A stretch of 64,000 bases of DNA from Streptomyces sp. AM 4-1-1. Lineage in GTDB: Bacteria > Actinomycetota > Actinomycetes > Streptomycetales > Streptomycetaceae. The stretch spans positions 6,944,001 through 7,008,000 of the forward strand of contig NZ_CP119145.1 in NCBI RefSeq assembly GCF_029167625.1, in the 5' to 3' direction. Below are positions 17,140-26,134 of this stretch, one piece after another (within the stretch, counting starts at the first letter, position 1; every line of letters begins with the position of its first letter). A program made the position numbers and the translations under genes. The notes beneath the pieces are model-generated. The model worked only from the letters and a program-made list of their open reading frames with translations. It ran no database searches and was not told where the DNA came from.

Positions 17140-17944
17140 GACCACCTTCTGCCCGGACCACGACGAACCGAGCACCGTCGGGGTCACTCAGTACGGTGCC
17201 TCCACCGTCCGGAGGGCCCGGCTCCCCGACGACGCTGCCGCCGCGCCGGACCGCGGCGGCCACGGCGCTCCCCACGTCCGGAACGGGGAAGTGCAGATTC
17301 CAGCGCGGGTTCCCCCCGCCACCTCCGGCCTCCGGAGTGGCCGCCGACGTGATCCGGGCCGCCATCCTGCCGTCGTCCCACAGCACGACCTCGTCGCCCT
17401 CGTAGCCGACGTCGCAGCAACCCGGTCGTCCGCAGGCCCAGTCGAGCACCCCGCCGTAGAAGATGGCGGAGTCGAAGGCGTCGACGGCCCGCAGATCCAG
17501 CCACCAGGGCCGGTGCGCGCGCCAGGTCCGCCAGTCCTCGACCAGCCTGCCCTCCCAGATGCCGAACCGGCCGCCCTCGCGGTCGGCGGCGAGCGCGCCC
17601 CGCCCGACGGGCAGTTCGAGCGGCCCGACGGCGACGGTGCCGCTTCGCTCCCTGATGCGCGCGGCGGCCTCGTCGGCGTCGGTCACGGCGAAGTACGGGG
17701 TCCAGTCGGCGGGGACTCGCAGCGCGGGCGTGAGGGAACCCAGGGCCGCGGTGGGTACGCCGTCCGAGACGGCCACGCTGAACTCCTCGCCCAGCTCGGT
17801 CGGCCGGAACTCCCACCCCAGCACGGCGCCGTAGAAGTCCTGGGCCCGGGCCAGATCGCCGGTCATCAGACTGGCCCAGCACGGTGCGCCGAAGGTGGTC
17901 GGGTCCGCCGTGGTGCTCGGCGCCGGGTACGTCCGACCGGTCAC
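17120..17944 (-). CDS. VOC family protein with two glyoxalase-like domains
   Basis: The longer open frame begins at 18055, but the GTG at 17944 follows GGGAGG at good spacing and starts directly before the domain (VTGRTYPAPSTT). The 274 residues hold two paired beta-alpha-beta-beta-beta units. The first opens GAPCWASLMTGDLARAQDFYGAVLGWEF, a hallmark VOC lead; the second contains AIFYGGVLDWA and ends VLSDPDGARFVVVRA. Such two-domain proteins of actinomycetes include glyoxalase/bleomycin-resistance-like proteins whose ligands are mostly unknown. It precedes the diiron enzyme gene with a 20-base overlap. Confidence 0.82.
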   Translation of the reverse strand: MTGRTYPAPSTTADPTTFGAPCWASLMTGDLARAQDFYGAVLGWEFRPTELGEEFSVAVSDGVPTAALGSLTPALRVPADWTPYFAVTDADEAAARIRERSGTVAVGPLELPVGRGALAADREGGRFGIWEGRLVEDWRTWRAHRPWWLDLRAVDAFDSAIFYGGVLDWACGRPGCCDVGYEGDEVVLWDDGRMAARITSAATPEAGGGGGNPRWNLHFPVPDVGSAVAAAVRRGGSVVGEPGPPDGGGTVLSDPDGARFVVVRAEGGHGRRTN

Positions 17945-18504
17945 CTCGACGGCCTCCCGGCCGACGGGACCGTCCCACCGGCCGCACCACCGCCGGGCGG
18001 CCGGACGAGGAGCGGGGGAACCGGACGCGCGGTGCGGTCGTGCGTCGGATGGCACAGCGTGGACGCCATGTTCTCAAGACCTCGTCTTCTCAGGACCTCG
18101 TCGTGGTTCGAAGTGGTCGAAGGGTGGCCGGGGGTGCGCCACGGCCGGGGACCGGGCGGCGCGGGACGCGGTCCGACCCGTGACCATGGTGCACGAGCCC
18201 GGCACCCCGGGCGAGCGCGACGGGGGCCGACGGGCGCCGGGCGAGCGCGGCCGGGCGCCGGCGACGGGCCAACAGAACGCGCGCACAGGTTTCTCCTGGG
18301 ACAAGCTGGTAACCCGGACGGTGGGCGGATGTCCAATCCTCGGCCGAGCACCCCGCGGCAGTGTCCACCGCCCGTCGCGGACCGGACCGGTGGCGGCGGA
18401 CAGCCGCGACCGCACCCGGTGGACACGCGGCGCGCGAGGCGGCGCCGCCGTGACACGGACGTGCGGGAGCCGGTCCGCTCCGCAAGGCGAACAAGGAGAT
18501 CTCG
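17945..18504. other. Divergent intergenic region between the VOC gene and katE
   Basis: About 560 bases between divergent starts. The very long minus-strand frame that runs through here and across the catalase gene (17941-20547) is an antisense shadow, not a gene. The region contains the sigma-B-like promoter candidate described separately; otherwise I see no gene or hairpin. Confidence 0.5.
18289..18313 (+). promoter_or_regulatory. Candidate sigma-B-like promoter of katE
   Basis: GTTT at 18289-18292 and GGTAAC at 18308-18313 are separated by 15 bases. The known Streptomyces coelicolor sigma-B consensus is GNNT-N14-16-GGGTAC/T, so the -10 has one or two mismatches. It lies about 190 bases before the catalase start. 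Large catalases of this type are sigma-B targets in S. coelicolor, which raises plausibility. By-eye match only. Confidence 0.35.
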
Positions 18505-20574
18505 ATGGCGGACAAGAAACAGGAACAGCGCGACAGCGTCCGAGCGGCCGACCCGGCCGGCGGCCCGCTGACCACCGATCAGGGGGTGACCGTCGATCAC
18601 ACCGACGACAGCCTCACGGTCGGTGACCGCGGCCCCACCCTGCTGGAGGACTTCCACTTCCGGGAGAAGATCACCCGCTTCGACCACGAGCGGATTCCGG
18701 AGCGGGTGGTGCACGCCCGTGGCGCGGGGGCCTACGGCTACTTCGAACCGTACGAATCGTGCGCCGAGTTCACCCGGGCGGCCTTCCTCCAGGACCCGGC
18801 GGTGCGTACCCCGGTCTTCGTCCGGTTCTCGACCGTGCAGGGCCCGCGCGGATCGGCCGACACCGTACGGGACGTGCGTGGGTTCGCCACCAAGTTCTAC
18901 ACGTCGGAGGGCAACTACGACCTCGTCGGCAACAATTTCCCGGTCTTCTTCATCCAGGACGGCATCAAGTTCCCCGACTTCGTGCACGCGGTGAAGCCGG
19001 AACCCCACAACGAGATCCCCACCGGAGCCTCCGCCCACGACACCCTGTGGGACTTCGTGTCGCTCCAGCCCGAGACACTGCACACGATCATGTGGCTGAT
19101 GTCCGACCGGGCCATCCCGCGCAGCTACCGCATGATGCAGGGCTTCGGCGTACACACCTTCCGCTTCGTCGACGCCGAGGGGAACGGCACCTTCGTCAAG
19201 TTCCACTGGAAGCCGAAGCTGGGCGTGCACTCCCTCGTCTGGGACGAGGCCCAGGAGGTGCAGGGCCGCGACCCGGACTTCAACCGCCGCGACCTGTGGG
19301 ACACCATCGAGGCCGGTCAGTACCCGGAGTGGGAGCTGGGCGTCCAGCTCATCCCGGAGGAGGACGAGCACTCCTTCGACTTCGACCTGCTGGACGCCAC
19401 CAAGATCGTCCCCGAGGAACAGGTCCCGGTCCGCCCCATCGGCCGCATGGTGCTGAACCGCAACCCCGACAACTTCTTCGCCGAGACCGAACAGGTCGCG
19501 TTCCACACCGCCAACGTGGTCCCCGGCATCGACTTCACCAACGATCCGCTGCTCCAGGCACGGAACTTCTCGTACCTCGACACCCAGCTCATCCGGCTCG
19601 GCGGCCCGAACTTCGCGCACATCCCCGTCAACCGGCCCGTCGTCGACGTACGCAACAACCAGCGCGACGGCTACCACCAGGAACAGATCCACACGGGCAC
19701 CAACTACACGCCGAACTCCCTCGGCGCGGGCTGCCCGGCGCTCGCCGACCCCGACAGCGTGGCGTACCGCCATCTGACGGAGAAGGTCGAGGGCAGGAAG
19801 ATCAAGCGCCGGAGCCCGAGCTTCGACAACCACTACCTCCAGCCGGCGCTGTTCTGGCACAGCATGACCGACTGGGAGCGGCAGCACATCGTCGACGCGT
19901 TCCGCTTCGAGCTGGGCAAGGTGTCGGCGATGGAGGTCAGGGCCCGTACCGTCGGACAACTGGCCCTCGTCGACGGTGACCTCGCCGACGCGGTCGCCGA
20001 CGGCATCGGTGTCGATCGGCCGGGCCGCGCCGACACTCCGGCCCCCGACCGGTCGGCGGCGCTGAGCATCGAGAACAACCGGGGCGACGGATCGATCGAC
20101 ACCCGGCAGATCGCCATCCTGGTCACCGACGGGGTCGACGGCGCACAGGTCACGGCCGTCAAGGAGGCGCTCACCGCACGGGGAGCGGTGGCCGAACTGC
20201 TGGCGCCGCAGGACGGCACGGTCGAGACCGGTCAGGGCGAGAAGCTGAAGGTGGACCGTGCCCTGCCCACCGTCGCGGCCGTCCTCTACGACGCCGTCGT
20301 GCTGCCCGACGGCGCGGCCTTCACCGACGACCCGGTCCGCAGGTTCGTCCGCAACGCCTACCGCCACGGCAAGCCGATCGGCGGGTACGGGGAAGGCGCC
20401 ACGGCCCTCGGCACGCTGCTCCCCGCAGCGGTCGCCGCTCCGGCGACGGGTGACGCACCGGCGGTCCGTGACGGTGTGGTGAGCGCTGCGTCCGGCGGTG
20501 ACGCCTTCCGTACGGCCTTCGCCGAGGCCGTCGGCGCGCACCGGCACTGGGGACGACCGGGGCTGGACGGATGA
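18505..20574 (+). CDS. katE: Catalase, large-subunit (HPII/KatE) type
   Basis: The 689-residue protein converts hydrogen peroxide to water and oxygen. Its catalytic His is in [14 protein letters not shown], the distal Asn in [10 protein letters not shown], and the haem-ligand Tyr lies in [19 protein letters not shown]. After the roughly 500-residue catalase core there is a linker and a flavodoxin-like, class I glutamine-amidotransferase-type C-terminal domain ([22 protein letters not shown]... to the end), which is diagnostic of large-subunit catalases. A GGAG site precedes the ATG. The next gene starts inside its stop codon (ATGA). The position next to other stress-type genes suggests osmotic or oxidative stress control. 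Confidence 0.95.
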   Translation: MADKKQEQRDSVRAADPAGGPLTTDQGVTVDHTDDSLTVGDRGPTLLEDFHFREKITRFDHERIPERVVHARGAGAYGYFEPYESCAEFTRAAFLQDPAVRTPVFVRFSTVQGPRGSADTVRDVRGFATKFYTSEGNYDLVGNNFPVFFIQDGIKFPDFVHAVKPEPHNEIPTGASAHDTLWDFVSLQPETLHTIMWLMSDRAIPRSYRMMQGFGVHTFRFVDAEGNGTFVKFHWKPKLGVHSLVWDEAQEVQGRDPDFNRRDLWDTIEAGQYPEWELGVQLIPEEDEHSFDFDLLDATKIVPEEQVPVRPIGRMVLNRNPDNFFAETEQVAFHTANVVPGIDFTNDPLLQARNFSYLDTQLIRLGGPNFAHIPVNRPVVDVRNNQRDGYHQEQIHTGTNYTPNSLGAGCPALADPDSVAYRHLTEKVEGRKIKRRSPSFDNHYLQPALFWHSMTDWERQHIVDAFRFELGKVSAMEVRARTVGQLALVDGDLADAVADGIGVDRPGRADTPAPDRSAALSIENNRGDGSIDTRQIAILVTDGVDGAQVTAVKEALTARGAVAELLAPQDGTVETGQGEKLKVDRALPTVAAVLYDAVVLPDGAAFTDDPVRRFVRNAYRHGKPIGGYGEGATALGTLLPAAVAAPATGDAPAVRDGVVSAASGGDAFRTAFAEAVGAHRHWGRPGLDG

Positions 20575-21611
20575 CAGGGCCTGCGCCCGGCCTGCGCGTC
20601 GTCGTCACGGGCGCCACCGGGAACGTCGGCACCAGTGTCGTGCGGGCCCTCGCCGCCGATCCGAAGGTCGCGTCCGTCCTCGGCCTGGCCCGGAGACTGC
20701 CCGGCATCTCGGTGCCCGGCACCACCTGGGACACCGTGGACCTGGGCGGACGGGACAGCGCCGCCGAGCTGGAGAGCCACTTCGCCGGAGCGGACGCGGT
20801 CGTCCACCTCGCATGGCGGTTCCAGCCCACCCATGACCCGGTCGTCACCTGGCAGAGCAACGTGACGGGCTCGATGCGGGTGTTCCGGGCGGTCGCGGCG
20901 GCCGGGGTCCCGGCACTCGTGCACGCGTCCTCCGTCGGCGCCTACTCACCGGGTCCGAAGACCGAGCCCGGTGTCGACGAGCGGTGGCCGACCCATGGCT
21001 GGCCCGACGCCGCCTACTGCCGCGAGAAGGCGTACCTGGAACGGGTCCTCGACACCTACGAACGGGACCACCCGGAGATCCGGGTCGTACGGATGCGGCC
21101 CGGGTTCCTCTTCAAGGAGACCGCGGCGAGCGAACAACGCCGCATCTTCGCCGGGCGGTTCGTACCGGGACCGCTGCTGCGGCCCGATCTGCTGCCCTTC
21201 GTGCCCGACCTCGAAGGACTGCGCTTCCAGGTGCTCCACACCGACGACGCCGCCCAGGCGTACCGCCTCGCCGTGCTGAGCGAGGCGAGAGGGGCGTTCA
21301 ACCTGGCGGCCGACCCGGTGATCGACGCCCGCACCCTCGCCGCGCAGCTCGGCGCGAAGGTGGTCCGGGTGCCGAGGGCGCTGGTCCGCACCGCGCTGTC
21401 CGCGGCCTGGCAGGCGCACGCCGTGCCCGCGTCACCGCACCTGTTCGACGCGGTGCTGCGACTGCCGGTCCTGGACTGCTCCCGCGCACACGACGTGCTG
21501 GGCTGGCGGCCCGCGCGGACGGCCGACGAAGCACTCGACGCGTTCCTGCGCGGAGTACGCAGGGGCGCGGGCGAGAACACACCCCCGCTGGTCGGCAGAT
21601 CGGTGGGCTGA
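20571..21611 (+). CDS. NAD-dependent epimerase/dehydratase family protein
   Basis: Translation is coupled to katE by an ATGA overlap. The 346-residue product begins with VVVTGATGNVGTSVVRAL, the extended-SDR glycine motif GxxGxxG, and has YCREK (YxxxK) at about 145 together with an HASSVGAYS segment for the catalytic Ser/Thr. The later half contains the substrate domain (GAFNLAADPVIDARTLA). Extended SDRs act on nucleotide sugars or other secondary alcohols; nothing nearby is sugar-nucleotide biosynthesis, so a stress-linked reductase role is as likely. The substrate is unknown. Confidence 0.85.
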   Translation: MTGPAPGLRVVVTGATGNVGTSVVRALAADPKVASVLGLARRLPGISVPGTTWDTVDLGGRDSAAELESHFAGADAVVHLAWRFQPTHDPVVTWQSNVTGSMRVFRAVAAAGVPALVHASSVGAYSPGPKTEPGVDERWPTHGWPDAAYCREKAYLERVLDTYERDHPEIRVVRMRPGFLFKETAASEQRRIFAGRFVPGPLLRPDLLPFVPDLEGLRFQVLHTDDAAQAYRLAVLSEARGAFNLAADPVIDARTLAAQLGAKVVRVPRALVRTALSAAWQAHAVPASPHLFDAVLRLPVLDCSRAHDVLGWRPARTADEALDAFLRGVRRGAGENTPPLVGRSVG

Positions 21612-21691
21612 AGCGCGGGCGGCCGGTCGTCACCGGCCGCCCATGACCGAACCGGACACCACCACGAGGACGACGAACCGGAGGTGATCTC

Positions 21692-21949
21692 GTGCCCCGC
21701 GCACAGATCAAGGACGAGAAGACCTATCAGGCGCTGCGCAGGGAAGGAGCGGGCAAGGAGAAGGCCGCCCGGGTCGCGAACAGCGCGGCCGGCTCGTCCC
21801 GGTCGGCGGTGGGCCGCAAGGGCGGCAACGCCGGTACGTACGAGGACCGGTCGAAGCACGATCTGTACGAGCAGGCCAAGAAGATCGGCATCGAGGGCCG
21901 TTCCACGATGTCGAAGGACCAGCTCATCAAGGCGCTGCGCGACCGGTGA
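21692..21949 (+). CDS. Small basic protein with Rho-N-like (SAP-like) C-terminus
   Basis: This 85-residue protein starts at a GTG preceded by GGAGGTGAT, nearly the full complement of the 16S rRNA 3' end, an exceptionally strong site. The first half (KDEKTYQALRREGAGKEKAARVANSAA) is a helix-rich ChaB/plasmid-stabilisation-like segment followed by SRSAVGRKGG. The second half (DLYEQAKKIGIEGRSTMSKDQLIKALR) is a Rho-termination-factor N-terminal fold of about 30 residues, which typically binds nucleic acid. I recall this small family as DUF7218. Its companions (catalase, DUF4235) suggest a stress-induced gene; high copy number would fit its start signal. Confidence 0.78.
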   Translation: MPRAQIKDEKTYQALRREGAGKEKAARVANSAAGSSRSAVGRKGGNAGTYEDRSKHDLYEQAKKIGIEGRSTMSKDQLIKALRDR

Positions 21950-22033
21950 CATGCCGGGCAGCCCCGCTCACGCCCGCATCCGCGCGGGAGCGGGGCCGCG
22001 GCCGGTATCCGAAACGATCCAGTGGAGACACAC

Positions 22034-22300
22034 GTGAACGTGGCCAAGCTGACCTACAAGCCGGTGGGACTGGTGCTGGGCGGGGTGAGCGGAGTCCTGG
22101 CCGGCGCGGTCTTCAAGCAGGTGTGGAAGCGCGTCGGACACGAGGAGGACGCCCCGGACGCCACCGACCAGGACCGGCGCTGGCGGGAAGTGGTGATCGC
22201 CGCCGCGATCCAGGGCGCGATCTTCGCGGCGGTCAAGGCCGTGGCCGACCGAGGCGGCGCCACCGCGGTCCGCCGTCTCACGGGAACCTGGCCCGGCTGA
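22034..22300 (+). CDS. DUF4235 family membrane protein
   Basis: The GTG at 22034 (GGAG 7 bases upstream) is preferred over the GTG at 22022. The 88 residues begin VNVAKLTYKPVGLVLGGVSGVLAGAVFKQVWKRV, a glycine-rich transmembrane helix with the KxxYKPVG lead of DUF4235. Then come DAPDATDQDRRWREVVIAAAIQGAIFAAVKA, a second helix, and RRLTGTWPG. The family occurs widely in actinomycetes as a small inner-membrane protein without known function. A perfect terminator hairpin follows the stop after 5 bases. Confidence 0.88.
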   Translation: MNVAKLTYKPVGLVLGGVSGVLAGAVFKQVWKRVGHEEDAPDATDQDRRWREVVIAAAIQGAIFAAVKAVADRGGATAVRRLTGTWPG

Positions 22301-22305
22301 CGTGA

Positions 22306-22357
22306 CACACCCCGCGGCCCCGCGACGGATCTCTTCGTCGCGGGGCCGCGGGGTGTG
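22306..22357 (+). terminator. Perfect 22-bp hairpin terminator after the DUF4235 gene
   Basis: Arms 22306-22327 and 22336-22357 are exact reverse complements with an 8-base loop. The hairpin starts 5 bases after the DUF4235 stop. It lacks a U-tail, as expected for Streptomyces terminators. Confidence 0.85.
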
Positions 22358-22430
22358 GCGCGCCCGGGAGGGCCGGCGGGGCGGGGTGAGGGGGAGCGGG
22401 CACGGACGGAAGGCGATGCGGACATCCGAA

Positions 22431-22476
22431 AGGGCCGCCGACCGGGACGCCCAACGGCAGCCCGGTCGGCGGCCCT
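22431..22476 (-). terminator. Hairpin terminator of the 70-aa minus-strand gene
   Basis: A 16-bp perfect stem (22431-22446 with 22461-22476) and 14-base loop, about 50 bases past the stop of the minus-strand gene ending at 22524. Together with the hairpin at 22306-22357 it insulates the two convergent genes. Confidence 0.7.
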
Positions 22477-22523
22477 CGCTCATGGCCGCCCTCGTGGGGG
22501 CCGATCAGCGGTATCCCGCCGGA

Positions 22524-22736
22524 TCAGCGGTCGCGTTCCGCGGACTCCTGCGCCGCCTCGTTGGGCGACAGCGCGTCCCCCGACTCCCCGTCACGCTCGC
22601 TCCGACGCCGGGCCGACGACGGCACATCCGTCTCCGCGTCCTCGAACTCCTTGAGCACCTCGTCCAGCGCGGACTCCTCCGCCGGGGACGAGCCGTGGCC
22701 GGTGTCCTCGCCGTGCTTCTCGTTCCTGCCGCTCAT
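22524..22736 (-). CDS. Small acidic hypothetical protein (70 aa)
   Basis: The ATG at 22736 has GGAG 6 bases upstream. The product is a hydrophilic, acidic 70-mer beginning MSGRNEKHGEDTGHGSSPAEESALDEVLKEFED, with no membrane segment or cysteines, most likely disordered apart from one helix (ALDEVLKEFEDA). A terminator follows. It resembles small stress-associated or hydrophilin-like proteins of Streptomyces in composition only; I do not recognise a named family. Confidence 0.6.
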   Translation of the reverse strand: MSGRNEKHGEDTGHGSSPAEESALDEVLKEFEDAETDVPSSARRRSERDGESGDALSPNEAAQESAERDR

Positions 22737-23001
22737 CGTGTCTCCGCTCGCATGTGCCGTGTACGGATACGGGGCCGTGTCCGACTCTCCGTCCTGGTGG
22801 CCCGTTCCGCACCCGGAGAGGGGCGTTCGCGGGCCACGAATGGCGCGTTCCCTCCAGGAGCCGAATGAATCCGTCCGGTGGAGGTGGAGGTGGAGGAGGG
22901 ACGGGGGAGGGGACGGGACGGGGAAGGAGCGCCGCGAGAGGCGACGTACGGTGCCTGCCGGGAGAGTCCCGGGCCTCCTGGCCGCACCTCGCCCGACCAC
23001 C
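22737..23001. other. Intergenic stretch before the SDR terminator
   Basis: This and the hairpin that follows make a 330-base gap. It is presumed to hold the promoter of the minus-strand 70-aa gene. It includes a purine-rich run (around 22876-22930) that yields only low-complexity frames. No gene is supported. Confidence 0.35.
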
Positions 23002-23028
23002 GGCGCCGTCGACCCGGTCGACGGCGCC
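23002..23028 (-). terminator. 13-bp hairpin after the SDR gene
   Basis: Exact inverted repeat with arms 23002-23014 and 23016-23028 around a single base, located 38 bases beyond the SDR stop in the direction of transcription. So short a loop would open two to three pairs, leaving a strong GC stem. Confidence 0.55.
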
Positions 23029-23066
23029 TCAAGCAGCGCCGGCGCCCTCCCTCAAGCGGCCGTCGA

Positions 23067-24080
23067 TCACCGTCGCAGTGACCGCACCAGAGCCCCCACG
23101 CCCACCGCCGCACCCACCACGGCGCCCCCGGTCAACGCGGGGTGCCGGGCCAGCGCCGCCTGAGGGGACCACGTGGCCGCCCGCTCGTCGAAGATCCCGT
23201 GTGCTCCGAAGTCGCCACCGCCGGGCCCGTCGACCGGCTCCCAGAGATTGTTCGGCCGGTCGCCCGCCACCTTCTCCCCGGTCTGCTGCGAGTCGAAGCC
23301 GGTACGGGCCAGGTATCGGTCCAGGAGACCGGGCACCACCCTGTTGGCAAGGATCGTCGCCACGGTCGACGCGCCGATGAAGTACTGCTTGCGGCCCGGG
23401 TGGTCGGCCGCGTGGACCACGGCCCGCGCCGCCACCTCGGGCTGGTAGATCGGTGGCACCGGCTGGGGATGGTTCGGCAGCCGGGAGAGGACCCAGGAGA
23501 ACTGCGGAGTGTTGACCGCGGGCATCTGCACCACCGTGATCCTCACCCGGCTGCGCTGATGCAACAGCTCGGTGCGCACGCTGGACGTGAACCCGTTGAC
23601 GGCGTGCTTGGCCCCGCAGTACGCCGACTGGAGGGGAATGGAACGGTCACCGAGAGCCGACCCCACCTGCACCACCACACCGGAGTCCCGCGGCACCATC
23701 CGCCGCAGCGCCGTCCTCGTACCGTGCACATATCCGAGGTAGGACACCTCGGTGACCCGACGGAACTCGTCGGGCCCGATCTCCGTGAACGGCGCGAACA
23801 CCGAGGTGAAGGCCACGTTGACCCAGACATCGATCGGCCCGAAGGCATCCTCGGCCGCCTCGGCCGCGGCCTCGACCTGGGCGTGGTCGGCGACGTCCGT
23901 GGGCAGTGCCAGCGCCCTGCCGCCCAACTCCTCCACATCGGCGACCGCCGCGTCCAGCCCGGCCGTCCCCCGGGCCAGCAGCACCACGTTCGCCCCCTGA
24001 CGGGCGAAGATCCGTGCGGTGGCCCGGCCGATGCCGCCGCTGGCACCCGTGATGACGACCGTGCGGTTCCTGTCCCTCAT
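23067..24080 (-). CDS. SDR family oxidoreductase with C-terminal membrane tail
   Basis: From the ATG at 24080 (GAGAGGTG upstream) the protein has 337 residues. TVVITGASGGIGRATARIF is the cofactor site, and YCGAKHAV carries the catalytic Tyr and Lys. After the SDR core a 70-residue extension ends in a hydrophobic helix, LTGGAVVGAAVGVGALV, with a basic RSLRR tail, suggesting tail-anchoring at the membrane. The N-terminus is cytosolic. The frame extends to 24788 only as an antisense shadow of the GH15 gene. SDRs with this tail are common in Streptomyces; the substrate is unknown. Confidence 0.85.
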   Translation of the reverse strand: MRDRNRTVVITGASGGIGRATARIFARQGANVVLLARGTAGLDAAVADVEELGGRALALPTDVADHAQVEAAAEAAEDAFGPIDVWVNVAFTSVFAPFTEIGPDEFRRVTEVSYLGYVHGTRTALRRMVPRDSGVVVQVGSALGDRSIPLQSAYCGAKHAVNGFTSSVRTELLHQRSRVRITVVQMPAVNTPQFSWVLSRLPNHPQPVPPIYQPEVAARAVVHAADHPGRKQYFIGASTVATILANRVVPGLLDRYLARTGFDSQQTGEKVAGDRPNNLWEPVDGPGGGDFGAHGIFDERAATWSPQAALARHPALTGGAVVGAAVGVGALVRSLRR

Positions 24081-24178
24081 ACCAGCACCTCTCTGTTTCT
24101 CTGTTTCGCGTTCTTCGTACGGGAAAGCCCCACGCGCGGGGCGGCGGGGCGGGGCGGGCCGGGAATCCCGCCTCCGCC

Positions 24179-25957
24179 TCATCGGGGGCCGTCGTCCGCC
24201 AGCACGGCCGACGCCTCCAGCATCAGCGCGTGCACGAACGCCTGGGGGAGATTGCCGCGCAACTGGCGCTGAGCGATGTCGTACTCCTCCGCGTACAGAC
24301 CGGCCGCCCCGCACGCCTCCCGGTTGTGAGCGAACCACCGGTGCGCCTCGACGTGGTGCCCCTGCTGATGCTCGGCCAGCGCCATGACGAAGCCGCACAG
24401 CAGGAAGGCGCCCTCCGCCTCCTCCAGCGGGCGGTCGTCGTGCCGGAACCGGTAGGCGTGACAGCCGTCGGTCAGCTCCCGCCGGTACGCCCGCAGAGTC
24501 GCCCGGGTGCGTGGATCGTCGGCCGGCAGCAGCCCCCGCAACGGGGGCATCAGCAGGGACGCGTCCAATGCGGAATCGTCCGGAGCGCGTTGCCAGCAGC
24601 CGTCGGGACGCAGCGCCCTGGCCCCGGTGTCGGCGAGCAGCGTGTCGGCGGTCCGCGCCCAACGGCGCCCGCGCGGATCGTCCGGTGTCACCCCGGCCAT
24701 GCGGCGCAGACCCGCCGCGCAGATCAGCCTGCTGTGCGTCCAGGCCCGGTCGTCCAGCTCCCATATCCCCGCGTCCGGCTCCCGCCACCGCCGCTCGATG
24801 ACGTCCGCGGCGATCCCGGCGGCCCGCAGGCCGTCCGCGTCCAGCCGGCCGCGCCGCGCCGCCGCCCCGAGGAGCAGCAGCGCCTCACCGAACGAGTCGA
24901 GCTGGAACTGCTGGTTGACGTGGTTCCCGACCCGGCCGTAGCCACCCGGATAGCCGGGCAGCCGCAGCTCACGCTGGTCGGGGACCGCGCCGCCGTCGAC
25001 GGTGTACGCCGGGGCGAGCCGGGGCCCGTCCGCGTGCAGCCGCGCCGTGACGAAACGGACGGCGTCGTCCAGGAGGGGATGCGCTCCGGCGGCGGCCACC
25101 GCCTGTCCCGCGTAGCACTGATCGCGAATCCACACATAGCGGTAGTCGTAGTTGCGGCCCTCCTCGGCACGTTCCGGGAGGCTCGTGGTCGCCGCCGCGA
25201 CCATGCCGCCGTCCGAACCGGTCATCCCGCGCAGCACCGCGTACGCGGAACGCGCGTCCCGGTCCGCGATCGTGTTGTCCAGTGCGGGAACGGCGTCCGC
25301 CCACGCCCGCTCGGTGGCGGCCCAGGCGCGTGACGCGTCGACGGGCGGACCCTGCGGCGGCGCCGTGCTCAGTTCCAGCACCAGGTCGTGCCGCTCCCCG
25401 GCGTCGAGCACCAGGTCCAGCACGAACCCGTCGCCCGCCCCGGACGGCGAGAGCCGAGCCCCGCTCCCGCCCGACCAGCGCAGGTACGAGGCGCCGAGCC
25501 GCGCGGTCCACACCCCGTCCTCGCACCTCGGATTCCGCAGCGGCGTGGTGCCGTACCCGGCGACAGGACGCAGCAGCACCCGCACCCGCGCCTCGGACCG
25601 CCGGGCCAGCACTCGGCGCAGCAGCACCAGCCGGCCCGGCTCGCCCGGGAACGCCAGGGCCTCACGGCACTCGACGATGCCCGTCCCGGTGACCCAGCGG
25701 CTGCGCCAGATCAGTGATCCGCTCTCGTAGTGCCCACCGGGCACGAACCGGCCCGACGGGCTCACCGAGTAGAGGCCGGGGCCGCCGATGAGCGTGGAGA
25801 AGACGGAGTCGTCGTGCCAGCGCGGCGCGCACAGCCAGCAGATCTCGCCACGCGGGCCGACGAGCGCACCACGCTCACCGTCCGCGAGCAGGGCGTAGTC
25901 ACGAAGCGCCTGGGGTGGGAAGGCGACCTGCTCGTCGTCCGCCGGGGTTCCGCCCAT
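24179..25957 (-). CDS. Glycoside hydrolase family 15 protein
   Basis: A 592-residue protein with the GH15 two-part layout: an N-terminal beta-sandwich (ALLADGERGALVGPRGEICWLCAPRWHDDSVF...) and an alpha6/alpha6 barrel containing GRNYDYRYVWIRD, a characteristic substrate-binding motif, then GNHVNQQFQLDSFGEALL and the region of the catalytic general base GLYAEEYD. Bacterial GH15 members of this size include glucoamylase-type and trehalase enzymes; the intracellular form (no signal peptide) and the stress neighbourhood make trehalose or a small alpha-glucan a reasonable substrate guess. It lies 98 bases upstream of the SDR gene on the same strand. Confidence 0.87.
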   Translation of the reverse strand: MGGTPADDEQVAFPPQALRDYALLADGERGALVGPRGEICWLCAPRWHDDSVFSTLIGGPGLYSVSPSGRFVPGGHYESGSLIWRSRWVTGTGIVECREALAFPGEPGRLVLLRRVLARRSEARVRVLLRPVAGYGTTPLRNPRCEDGVWTARLGASYLRWSGGSGARLSPSGAGDGFVLDLVLDAGERHDLVLELSTAPPQGPPVDASRAWAATERAWADAVPALDNTIADRDARSAYAVLRGMTGSDGGMVAAATTSLPERAEEGRNYDYRYVWIRDQCYAGQAVAAAGAHPLLDDAVRFVTARLHADGPRLAPAYTVDGGAVPDQRELRLPGYPGGYGRVGNHVNQQFQLDSFGEALLLLGAAARRGRLDADGLRAAGIAADVIERRWREPDAGIWELDDRAWTHSRLICAAGLRRMAGVTPDDPRGRRWARTADTLLADTGARALRPDGCWQRAPDDSALDASLLMPPLRGLLPADDPRTRATLRAYRRELTDGCHAYRFRHDDRPLEEAEGAFLLCGFVMALAEHQQGHHVEAHRWFAHNREACGAAGLYAEEYDIAQRQLRGNLPQAFVHALMLEASAVLADDGPR

Positions 25958-26134
25958 CCGTCCGTCCTTTCCTGGAGTGCGGACGTGTGTCCGAGGCCCG
26001 TCCGCCCCGTGGCCGCCCGGCGCGTCGCCGTTCGGCCGGAGCCGTCCGGCCGTGTCGGGTACGGGAAGTTCCGCCGGCCTTCCGAAGGGGCTCGCCGTGC
26101 GTACGCCCTTCGGTGTACGGCGTGACCGCGCCGC

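Noticed and set aside
17941..20547. An 868-codon minus-strand frame opposite katE
   Set aside because: It mirrors the catalase gene and continues through the VOC promoter region; composition is low-complexity and no family is recognised.
23067..24788. Long N-terminal extension of the membrane-tailed SDR
   Set aside because: The extension overlaps the GH15 gene in another frame and is compositionally odd; the ATG at 24080 has a ribosome binding site and begins at the Rossmann motif.
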